This document shows positions 16,534 to 24,465 of a DNA stretch of 64,000 nt, one piece after another. The stretch's first letter is position 1; each line of letters starts with the position of its first letter. The position numbers and the translations under genes are program-made. The stretch comes from Erginobacter sp964587835. Lineage in GTDB: Bacteria > Auribacterota > Erginobacteria > Erginobacterales > Erginobacteraceae. Below the pieces are notes generated by a model. It was given only the letters and a program-made list of their open reading frames with translations, was not told the DNA's origin and searched no databases. The stretch is taken from NCBI GenBank assembly GCA_964587835.1, contig CAZPMN010000001.1, forward strand, positions 1 through 64,000, written 5' to 3'.

Positions 16534-18222
16534 ATGTACGCGGCAATAAAAGAAGAGATAACTTCCCTCCTCGGCACCGCTCTGAAGGCCGCCGCCGAAC
16601 GCGGTCTCCTGCCGGAGGTCTCCCTCCCCGCCCTGGAATTCCAGGTGCCCCGGGAGAAGGGCCACGGCGACCTGGCCACCAACGTGGCGATGATTCTCGC
16701 CTCCACCGTTCGACGCCCGCCGGCCGAAATCGCCGCCGAGCTCGGCCGTCTGATCGGGGAAAGCCTGAAAACCGAATCCCCGGTCTCCCGGGTGGAGGCC
16801 GATCCCCGCCGGGGTTTTCTCAATTTTTTTATCTCTCCGTCCGCGATCCGCTCCGGCTTGGTCCGGCTGCTCTCCTCCCCCGGCCGGTTCGGGCGGACCG
16901 ATGCCGGTGGCGGGAAGCCGGTCCTGCTTGAATTCATCAGTGCCAACCCGACCGGTCCCCTGACCGTGGCCCACGGCCGGCAGGCCGCGGTCGGCGATGT
17001 TCTGGCCAACCTCCTGACCGACGCCGGTTTTGTGGTTTGCCGGGAATATTATCTCAACGATCGCGGCCGGCAGATGGAAATCCTCGGCCGTTCGGTATAT
17101 CTCCGCCGCCGCGAGCTGGCCGGGGAGGAGGTCGTATTCCCGGAGGACCACTACCGGGGCCGGTACATCGTCAACCTGGCCCGGAAGATTCCCGACCCGC
17201 CGGGGGGGTGGTCGGGGATGAGCGATCAGGAGGCAATCCGGTACTGCGGGGAGTGGGCGGCCTCCTCCCTGCTGGAGATGATCCGGGGGGAACTTGACGA
17301 TTTCGGCGTTACCGTGGATTCCTGGGTCAGTGAAAAGGAGGTGGTCCATTCCGGCCAGGTGGAAGACGTCCTCTCGGAGCTGGCGGAGCGGGGGTGCAGC
17401 TACGAGAAGGACGGAGCGCTCTGGTTTTACTCCTCGCGGTTCGGCGACGAGAAGGATCGGGTTCTCAGGAAGAGTAACGGGGAGTTAACCTATCTCAGTT
17501 CCGATATCGCCTATCACCGTTTGAAGTATGCCCGGGGCTTCTCCGCCCTGATTGATTTCTGGGGTCCCGATCACCACGGCTACATCGCCCGACTGAAGGG
17601 GGCTATGACCGCGCTCGGCCTCGACCCTGAGATCCTCGAGGTGGTAATCGTCCAGCTTAGCACCCTTTACGAGGGGAAGAAGAAACTCTCAATGTCCACC
17701 CGGCTGGGCGAATTCATATCGCTGCGGCAGGTCCTGGACAAGGTGGGCCGGGATGCCGCTCGCTATTTTTTTGTCCGGCGCCGGAAGGAAAGCCACCTCG
17801 ATTTCGATCTCGAGCTGGCCCGGAAGAAGACCAGCGACAACCCTGTCTACTACGTCCAGTACGCCCACGCTCGGATCAACTCGATCTTTCGGAAGTTCCG
17901 GGAAGTAACCGGGGAAGACCTCCCGGATTCTTCCGCTGCCGAACTTGGGCGGTTGGATTCCGACGAGGAGCTGGAGTTGATCCGAAAGCTGATGCTCTTC
18001 CCGGAACAGGTGGAGTCCGCGGCCTTGAGCCGCCAGTGCCAGCTCATCCCCGCCTATCTGGAGGAGCTGGCCGCCCTCTTCCACGTCTACTACACCGGTT
18101 CCCGGGTGATCTCGGACGACCGGGAGCTGACGGGCGCGCGGCTGGCCCTCTGTCGGGGGGTCCAGATGATCCTGGCCGAGGGTCTGGGGCTTCTCGGGGT
18201 CGCCGCCCCGGAATCGATGTGA
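16534..18222 (+). CDS. argS: Arginyl-tRNA synthetase
   Basis: 562 residues from ATG 16534 (MYAAIKEEI). It has the N-terminal Arg-S domain, the class I HIGH-type site in SANPTGPLTVAHGR (~136-149), the KMSTR-type loop as SMSTR, and a C-terminal anticodon-binding helical domain with PVYYVQYAHARI. It charges tRNA-Arg; a tRNA-Arg(CCG) gene lies elsewhere in the window. Its TGA overlaps the ATG of the following deacylase. Confidence 0.96.
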   Translation: MYAAIKEEITSLLGTALKAAAERGLLPEVSLPALEFQVPREKGHGDLATNVAMILASTVRRPPAEIAAELGRLIGESLKTESPVSRVEADPRRGFLNFFISPSAIRSGLVRLLSSPGRFGRTDAGGGKPVLLEFISANPTGPLTVAHGRQAAVGDVLANLLTDAGFVVCREYYLNDRGRQMEILGRSVYLRRRELAGEEVVFPEDHYRGRYIVNLARKIPDPPGGWSGMSDQEAIRYCGEWAASSLLEMIRGELDDFGVTVDSWVSEKEVVHSGQVEDVLSELAERGCSYEKDGALWFYSSRFGDEKDRVLRKSNGELTYLSSDIAYHRLKYARGFSALIDFWGPDHHGYIARLKGAMTALGLDPEILEVVIVQLSTLYEGKKKLSMSTRLGEFISLRQVLDKVGRDAARYFFVRRRKESHLDFDLELARKKTSDNPVYYVQYAHARINSIFRKFREVTGEDLPDSSAAELGRLDSDEELELIRKLMLFPEQVESAALSRQCQLIPAYLEELAALFHVYYTGSRVISDDRELTGARLALCRGVQMILAEGLGLLGVAAPESM

Positions 18223-19793
18223 TGCACCGCGGTCCAGCCGCTTCCCGTGTTGACCTCCTGATCTGCGGCGGCCTGGTGTTCGACGGCACCGGCGCTCCTC
18301 CCCGGCCGGCTGACCTCGGCGTGACCGCCGGCCGCTTGGCCAGGGTCGGAGACCTGAAAGGAACGCCGGCGGACCGGACCATCGAGGCCGGGGGGTTATG
18401 CGTCGCCCCCGGTTTCATCGATATCCACTCCCATTCCGATTTCACCATCATGGTCGATCCTCAGGCGGAGGGGAAGATCCGCCAGGGGGTGACAACCGAG
18501 GCCATCGGGATGTGCGGCAATTCCGCATCTCCTCTGGCCGGGGAGAAACTGGCCCGGGCGCGGGTCCAGAACCCCGACCTGGATGTAAACTGGAGCGATC
18601 TCGCCGGTTACCGTCGGCGGGTGGAAGGGCAAGGGACGGCGGTCAACCTGGTTCCACTGACCGGCCAGGGCAACCTCCGCGGCTCGGTGATCGGTTACTC
18701 CGGCCGTTCGGCGGATTCGGAAGAGATGAAGCGGATGCGGGATTTGCTTGAGGGGGAGCTGGAATTCGGCAGCCGTGGGCTCTCGACCGGCCTGGTCTAT
18801 CCCCCCGGGGCCTTCAGCGATTTCTCCGAACTGGCGGAGATCATCCGGCCGGTCGCCGCGGCCGGGGGGATTTACAGCACTCACCTGCGGAGCGAGTCCG
18901 ATCGGGTTGAGGAGGCAGTCGCCGAGGCCCTGGAACTGGCCGCAGCGACCGGGGTTTCCCTCCAGATCTCCCATCTCAAGGCCCAGGGGAGAAGGAACTG
19001 GAAGAGACTCGATCGGTGCCTGGAGATGATCGAGTCCGCCCGGGCCAGGGGTCTCTCCGTCCATTGCGACCGCTATCCCTACGTCGCCTCGGCCACCGAC
19101 CTCGATGTCCTCCTCCCGCCCTGGGCGATCGAGGGCGGGGCGGAGCAGGAGCTGAAACGTCTCCGGACCCCCGCCCTCCGCCGGAAGCTCCGCCGGGAGG
19201 TGGAACGGGATGACTGGGAGGCGGTGGTGATCTCCCGGGTGGGAGGTCCGGCCAATCGGGATCTGGAGGGGATGGACCTGGCCGCGGCGGCCCGGCTGCG
19301 TAAGACGGCCCCGGCTGAGCTTTTCTTCCGGATCCTGATCGAGGAGGAACTGGCGGTCGAAGCCCTTTTCTTTGGGATGAACCCGGCCAACCTGGCCCGG
19401 ATCCTCCAACAGCCCTACGCGATGATCGGTTCCGACGCCTCGGCCCGGCCGGTCAGCGGACCTCTGGCCAGAGGATATCCTCACCCCCGGACCTTCGGGA
19501 CCTTTCCCCTGGTCTTGAGTGACTTCGTCCGGGACGGAACGATAACCCAGGAGGAGGCGGTTTTCAAGATGACCGGCCTGCCCGCCCGGAAACTGGGGCT
19601 AAAAGACCGGGGAATTATCCGGGCGGGAGCGGCGGCCGACCTGACCGTCTTCGATCCGGTCCGGATCCGCTCCCGCTCCACCTACCGCGATCCCCGGCAC
19701 TATCCGGAGGGCATCGAGTATGTGGTGGTCAACGGACAGGTCGTGATCGACCGGGGCCGCCACACCGGCTGCCTTCCGGGAGTTTTTCTCTGA
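18222..19793 (+). CDS. N-acyl-D-amino-acid deacylase (amidohydrolase family)
   Basis: 523 residues from ATG 18222, coupled to argS by an ATGA overlap. The metal site PGFIDIHSHSD, STHLRSE, QISHLKAQG and the late GSDAS, together with the C-terminal segment PARKLGLKDRGII, fit the D-aminoacylase branch of the amidohydrolases. Such enzymes release D-amino acids from N-acyl forms or act on related peptides. No signal peptide is visible, so it is probably cytosolic. It heads a block with a peptide-type ABC transporter and adenosine deaminase, suggesting use of imported peptides or wall fragments. The exact substrate is not readable. Confidence 0.85.
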   Translation: MHRGPAASRVDLLICGGLVFDGTGAPPRPADLGVTAGRLARVGDLKGTPADRTIEAGGLCVAPGFIDIHSHSDFTIMVDPQAEGKIRQGVTTEAIGMCGNSASPLAGEKLARARVQNPDLDVNWSDLAGYRRRVEGQGTAVNLVPLTGQGNLRGSVIGYSGRSADSEEMKRMRDLLEGELEFGSRGLSTGLVYPPGAFSDFSELAEIIRPVAAAGGIYSTHLRSESDRVEEAVAEALELAAATGVSLQISHLKAQGRRNWKRLDRCLEMIESARARGLSVHCDRYPYVASATDLDVLLPPWAIEGGAEQELKRLRTPALRRKLRREVERDDWEAVVISRVGGPANRDLEGMDLAAAARLRKTAPAELFFRILIEEELAVEALFFGMNPANLARILQQPYAMIGSDASARPVSGPLARGYPHPRTFGTFPLVLSDFVRDGTITQEEAVFKMTGLPARKLGLKDRGIIRAGAAADLTVFDPVRIRSRSTYRDPRHYPEGIEYVVVNGQVVIDRGRHTGCLPGVFL

Positions 19794-21367
19794 TGAAAAT
19801 CCATCGTCAACTGCTGCTGTTCTCCCTGGTCATCTTCCTTCTCCCCGGCTGCGGTCCCGGAGGGGAGGACGAGGAAGGGTTCCTCCGGCTGATGCTGAAG
19901 GATGATCTCTCTACCCTTGACCCCGCCCACATCGTCGATGTTCCCGGAGGAGCGGTGGCGGCCAAGATCTTCAACAACCTGGTCCGGTTCGACCGGGAGG
20001 GAAATCTCGTCCCCGACCTGGCCCTCCGTTGGGAGATCTCGCCCACCGGCACCATCTACCGTTTTCATCTCCGGCCGGGGGTCAAGTTCCACTCCGGGCG
20101 CGAGCTGACCGCCGCCGACGTCGTCTATTCCCTGCGCCGTCTCCTCGACCCTGCGGTCAACTCCCCGCGGTTCTGGATCCTGGAGGAGGTGGCCGGCGCG
20201 GAGGCCTTCCGCTCCGGGGATTCCCCCGAGCCGGCGGGGATCCGATCCCCCCGGTCCGGGGTGGTCGAGGTCGAGCTGCGCCGCCCCAGCAGCCTCTTTC
20301 TCTATTATCTCGCCCTCCCCAGCGGCGCGATCGTCCCCCGGGAGGCGGTGGAGAATCCCGCCGAACCTTTCGCCTCGCATCCGGTGGGGACCGGACCGTT
20401 CCGACTCGTTCGGTGGCGCCGGCAGAACCGGCTGGTTCTGGCTCGCAACCCCGATTACTTCGAGGGGCCGGCCGGATTGCCGGGGGTAGTCTACCGGGTC
20501 ATCCCCGAACCCCTGACCGCGACCGTGGAATTCGAGCGGGGGAATCTCGACCTGATCGAGGTGCCGCGGGCCGAGCAGCGGAAATATACCTCAACCGAAC
20601 CCTGGAGGGACCTGGTGGAGAGCCGGGTTGGCCTCAACGTCTACTACCTCGGTTTCAACTGCCGCCGTCCCCCCTTTGACGATCCGCGGGTCCGGCGGGC
20701 CTTCAATCACGCCCTCGACCGGGACAAGATCATCGAGGTGATCCTGGAAGGCCGGGCTGCCCCCGCGTCCGGGCCGGTCCCCCCCGATCTCCAAAAACCG
20801 GTCCGCGAGGGATACTCCTACGACCCCGATCGGGCCCGTCGGCTGCTGGCGGAAGCGGGGATCGACCTCCCCCTGAAGGTCTCCCTGATCTTCAAGGCCG
20901 ACCGCGAGGTCCTGACCATCGCCGAGGTGATCCAGTCATACCTGCAAGAGGTCGGGATCGAAGCGGTTTTGCTGCAAAGGGAGTGGAGTTCCTTTCTCCA
21001 GGAACTCGACCGGGGGGAGTTCGATCTCTTTTATCTCTCCTGGTGGGGTGATTATCCTGACCCGGAGAATTTTCTCTATCCCACCTTCCACAGCGAAAAC
21101 GCCGGCCCCGGCGGCAACCGGTCGCTCTTCTCCGATCCGAGGGTGGACGCCAGTCTGAAGGCTGCTGCCGTCACCGTCGATCCGGAGCAGCGGGAGGCCT
21201 ACCTCGCCGAAGCCACCGGACGGGTGATCGACCTCGCCCCCTGGGTCTTTCTCTGGCACAAGAAAGAGGTGATGGTCCGCTCTCCCCGACTGGAAAATTA
21301 CCGGATCCCCCTGATTTACAACGGGGACAAATTCCTCGATCTGCGGCTCTCCCCGTCCGGTTCTTGA
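19793..21367 (+). CDS. ABC transporter substrate-binding lipoprotein (SBP_bac_5, peptide type)
   Basis: 524 residues starting MKIHRQLLL with a lipobox LPGC at about residue 20. The body has the family-5 pattern: STLDPAHIVD, DLALRWEIS, FHLRPGVKFHSGRELTAADVVYSLRRL and PVGTGPFRLVRW. This family binds di- and oligopeptides, and sometimes nickel or glycosides. Its ATG overlaps the deacylase TGA. Two matching permeases follow after the adenosine deaminase gene. No ATPase genes are nearby. Confidence 0.92.
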   Translation: MKIHRQLLLFSLVIFLLPGCGPGGEDEEGFLRLMLKDDLSTLDPAHIVDVPGGAVAAKIFNNLVRFDREGNLVPDLALRWEISPTGTIYRFHLRPGVKFHSGRELTAADVVYSLRRLLDPAVNSPRFWILEEVAGAEAFRSGDSPEPAGIRSPRSGVVEVELRRPSSLFLYYLALPSGAIVPREAVENPAEPFASHPVGTGPFRLVRWRRQNRLVLARNPDYFEGPAGLPGVVYRVIPEPLTATVEFERGNLDLIEVPRAEQRKYTSTEPWRDLVESRVGLNVYYLGFNCRRPPFDDPRVRRAFNHALDRDKIIEVILEGRAAPASGPVPPDLQKPVREGYSYDPDRARRLLAEAGIDLPLKVSLIFKADREVLTIAEVIQSYLQEVGIEAVLLQREWSSFLQELDRGEFDLFYLSWWGDYPDPENFLYPTFHSENAGPGGNRSLFSDPRVDASLKAAAVTVDPEQREAYLAEATGRVIDLAPWVFLWHKKEVMVRSPRLENYRIPLIYNGDKFLDLRLSPSGS

Positions 21368-21499
21368 GGGACGCCGGCGCCGCCGCCAATTTTTACTTTC
21401 TCCCTCTCGCCTCCCGGTGATATTCTGCTCCCTGAGCCCGGCGTATCCGCCTGATCGGTACCGCCGATCCCATCCCGGAACCAGCGAGGAGCCCTGCAG

Positions 21500-22543
21500 A
21501 TGAAGATTGATCAGAATACGGTGGAACAGGTCAGGCGACTGCCTAAAGTAGAACTTCATCGGCACCTGGAAGGTTGCATCTCGGCGGAGCTGCTGCTCGA
21601 GATTGCCCGTGACTACCAGATCAAGCTGCCCGCCCGGAACCTGGAGGAACTCCGTTCTCAGGTACAGATCAGGGGCCAGGCGGCCAGCCTGGTGGATTTT
21701 CTGGAGAAGTTTTTCCTGATCGGCAAGGCCTTTCCCACCTTGGAGGCAATCGAGTTTGTCTCTTACTGCGTCTGCCGGGATTGCGCCCGGGACAATATCC
21801 GGGCCGTGGAACTGCGCTTCTCCCCGGTCTTCATGACCCTGGAGAACCAGCACAGCTGGGAGGAGCTGCTCCACTCGGTGTTAAAGGGGGCTCGCCGGGC
21901 GGAGAACGAATTCGATATTGAAGCCGGTTTCATAGTCGGGATCTCCCGTTCCAACGGGATCAAGCCGGCTTTACGGGCGGTCAACATCGCCGCCGAATAC
22001 TCCGGTCTCGGGGTGGTGGGGATCGACCTCTTCGGGGATGAAGCGGCCTATCCTCCCGAGCTCTTCGTCACCCCCTTCCAGGTCGCCCGGGAGAGCGGGC
22101 TCAACATCACCGTCCACGCCGGGGAGGGGGCCGGGGAGACCAATATCCAGGTGGCGGTGGAGCAGCTGGGAGCTCAGCGGATCGGTCACGGGGTCCGGAT
22201 CATCAACGACCCGGTGATGATGGACTGGCTTCGGGAACGGGGCGTGCCCCTGGAGATCTGTCTGACCAGCAACGTCCAGACCCGGACCGTTCCCGACCTC
22301 GCTTCCCACCCGGTCCGGCGTCTTTACGACTACGGGATCCAACTCTCGCTTAATACCGACGACCCCGCCATCTGCGATACCACCTTCTCCCGGGAACTGC
22401 TCCTGGCGATGGAGTATTTCGATTTCAGTCTCGACCAGATCAAGGGACTGATGCTGGGCGCCCTCGACCAGTCGTTTTTCGAGCCTTACCGGAAACAACG
22501 AATCCGCGAACGCCTGGAGAAGGAACTGGCCGCCTTTCCATGA
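21500..22543 (+). CDS. add: Adenosine deaminase (or adenosine deaminase-like)
   Basis: 347 residues with the metal and catalytic motifs VELHRHLEGC, HAGEGAGETNI, RIGHGVRI and SLNTDDPAI, the normal ADA set. The enzyme converts adenosine to inosine; some relatives use adenine or other aminated substrates. It lies between the binding protein and the permeases of one transporter and its end overlaps the permease start by four bases, so it is surely co-transcribed. The 132-bp gap upstream contains no feature I can name beyond a GAGGAG near the start codon. Confidence 0.92.
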   Translation: MKIDQNTVEQVRRLPKVELHRHLEGCISAELLLEIARDYQIKLPARNLEELRSQVQIRGQAASLVDFLEKFFLIGKAFPTLEAIEFVSYCVCRDCARDNIRAVELRFSPVFMTLENQHSWEELLHSVLKGARRAENEFDIEAGFIVGISRSNGIKPALRAVNIAAEYSGLGVVGIDLFGDEAAYPPELFVTPFQVARESGLNITVHAGEGAGETNIQVAVEQLGAQRIGHGVRIINDPVMMDWLRERGVPLEICLTSNVQTRTVPDLASHPVRRLYDYGIQLSLNTDDPAICDTTFSRELLLAMEYFDFSLDQIKGLMLGALDQSFFEPYRKQRIRERLEKELAAFP

Positions 22544-23550
22544 TCCGGTACCTGCTGAAAAGGCTGCTGGTCGCGGTTCCCACCCTGGTCGGCATTACCC
22601 TGATCACCTTCATTCTGGTCAAGAATATACCCGGAGACCCGATCCATGCGCTGGTCGGGGAGAGGACCTCGGCCGAGGTGATCGAACGCCACCGGACCCG
22701 CCTGGGCCTCGACCGCCCCTTCCTGGTGCAGTACGGAAAATTCCTGGGCAATATCCTGCCCCTTAATATTCCGCCTTGCGTCACCGGGGAAGAGGCCGCC
22801 GGCGCGGGACGGCGGATTTCGATCTTCAAGGTTCCCTACCTCGGCCGCTCCTACTTCACCGGCAGCCCGGTCAGCCAGATGATCCTGGAGAAGCTCCCGG
22901 CCACCGCCCGACTGGCGCTGGGAGCGATGCTGGTGGCCATCCTCTTCGGTCTCGGACTGGGGATGGTCTCCGCCCTCCGGCCGGGAAGTTTCTGGGACCG
23001 CCTCTGTTCCCTGCTCGCCATCGGCGGGATATCCATCCCGGTCTTCTGGGCCGGCCTGATCCTGATCATCGTTTTCGCCTATCACCTGGGCTGGTTCCCC
23101 CCCTCGGGGATGGGTTCCGGGGGGCTGATCTTCCTGGTCCTGCCCGCGATCACTCTCGGATCCCGCTCGGCGGCCTACCTGGCGCGGATCACCCGGACCA
23201 GTATGCTGGAAGCCGCCGGGTCCGACCATGTCATCACCGCTCGAGCCAAGGGTCTCTCCCGCTTCCGGGTGGTCCGACGGCATATCTTCCGCAACTCCCT
23301 GATTCCGATCGTGACCCTGGCCGGTCTGGACTTCGGCTCCTACCTCAACGGGGCGGTCCTGACCGAGACCATCTTCTCCTGGGACGGAGTGGGGCGGCTG
23401 GCGATGAACGCCATCCTCCAGCGGGATTACCCGGTCATCATCGGCTGCGTCCTTTTCGGAGCGGTCATCTTTGTCGCCGCCAACATCCTGGTCGATCTCT
23501 CCTACGCCTTGATCGATCCAAGGATCAGGATGGGGAATAGTAATCAGTAA
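22540..23550 (+). CDS. ABC transporter permease, DppB type
   Basis: 336 residues with the typical start IRYLLKRLLVAVPTLVGI, membrane segments, and a large periplasmic loop after the first. The binding-protein-dependent transport signature is HVITARAKGLSRFRVVRRH. It forms the inner-membrane channel with the following DppC-type subunit. The last residues (GNSNQ) and the TAA stop are already encoded by the heptamer-repeat tract. Confidence 0.93.
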   Translation: MIRYLLKRLLVAVPTLVGITLITFILVKNIPGDPIHALVGERTSAEVIERHRTRLGLDRPFLVQYGKFLGNILPLNIPPCVTGEEAAGAGRRISIFKVPYLGRSYFTGSPVSQMILEKLPATARLALGAMLVAILFGLGLGMVSALRPGSFWDRLCSLLAIGGISIPVFWAGLILIIVFAYHLGWFPPSGMGSGGLIFLVLPAITLGSRSAAYLARITRTSMLEAAGSDHVITARAKGLSRFRVVRRHIFRNSLIPIVTLAGLDFGSYLNGAVLTETIFSWDGVGRLAMNAILQRDYPVIIGCVLFGAVIFVAANILVDLSYALIDPRIRMGNSNQ

Positions 23551-23636
23551 TCAGTAAGCAGTAAGCAGTAAGCAGTAAGCGGTAAGCGGTAATCAGTAAG
23601 CAGTAAGCAGTGAGCGGTAAGCGGTAAGCAGTGATC
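23539..23636. repeat. Longest heptamer tandem array (about fourteen units)
   Basis: Units of AGTAAGC, GGTAAGC, AGTGAGC and AATCAGT type run for nearly 100 bp between the two permease genes. The array supplies the end of the upstream gene and touches the GTG start of the downstream one. Confidence 0.9.
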
Positions 23637-24464
23637 AGAACGGTGATGAAGTTCTTGAAAAATAGGAAAATCGCCGCGGCGTCCGCGGTCTTTCTTCTCC
23701 TGATGGTTCTGGCGGCGCTGCTGGCCCCGTTGCTCGCTCCCTTCGATCCGAACGGGATCGACCTCGATCGGGTGAGCCAATCGCCCTCCCGCCGTCACCT
23801 CTTCGGGACCGACGAGAAGGGTCGGGATATTTTCAGCCGGGTCCTCTACGGTGCCCGGCTCTCTCTCCTGATCGGGGGAGCAGCCACCGCCGTCTCCCTG
23901 GTCATCGGGGCCGCCGTCGGCCTCCTGGGGGGATATTTCTCCGGCCCGGTCGATTCCTTCTTCGGGATGATTACGGACATCACCCTGGCCTTCCCCGGAC
24001 TGCTCCTGGCGATCGGGATCACGATCGTCCTCCCCCCCGGTCTTCTTTCGGTCCTGGCCGCCCTTTCCCTGGTCGGCTGGTCCTCGATCGCCCGGGTGAT
24101 CCGGGGAGAGACCCTCTCCCTGAAGCGGCGGGAGTTCGTGGAGGCGGGGAGAGCGGGGGGAGCTTCCCATTTCCGGATCATGTTTCGCCATCTCCTCCCC
24201 AACTGCCTGCCCCTGATCCTGGTGGTGGCCAGCCTCAAGGTCGGTTCCTTCATTCTCGCCGAGTCGGCGCTCAGTTTCCTTGATCTCGGCGTTCGCCCCC
24301 CGGCCGCCGCCTGGGGGTTCATGATCAGCGCCGGCCGGGAATACCTGAAGACCGCCCCCTGGATTTCCTTCTTCCCCGGCCTGGCCCTGGCCCTGACCGT
24401 GATCGCTTGCAACCTGCTCGGTGACGCCGCCCGGGATTTCCTCGACCCCCGGATGAAGGTGTAG
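23631..24464 (+). CDS. ABC transporter permease, DppC type
   Basis: 277 residues from GTG 23631; ATG 23646 is an alternative that starts MKFLKNRK. It has a membrane segment, then FGTDEKGRDIFSRVLYGAR, the DppC hallmark, and the EAA-type loop EFVEAGRAGGASHFRIMFRH. It pairs with the DppB-type subunit to import peptides or similar solutes. ATPase subunits must be encoded elsewhere. Confidence 0.93.
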   Translation: MIRTVMKFLKNRKIAAASAVFLLLMVLAALLAPLLAPFDPNGIDLDRVSQSPSRRHLFGTDEKGRDIFSRVLYGARLSLLIGGAATAVSLVIGAAVGLLGGYFSGPVDSFFGMITDITLAFPGLLLAIGITIVLPPGLLSVLAALSLVGWSSIARVIRGETLSLKRREFVEAGRAGGASHFRIMFRHLLPNCLPLILVVASLKVGSFILAESALSFLDLGVRPPAAAWGFMISAGREYLKTAPWISFFPGLALALTVIACNLLGDAARDFLDPRMKV

Positions 24465-24465
24465 G

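Noticed and set aside
21368..21499. Purine riboswitch before the adenosine deaminase gene
   Set aside because: I could not draw the three-stem purine aptamer in this 132-bp gap, and no terminator or SD-sequestering arm is evident.
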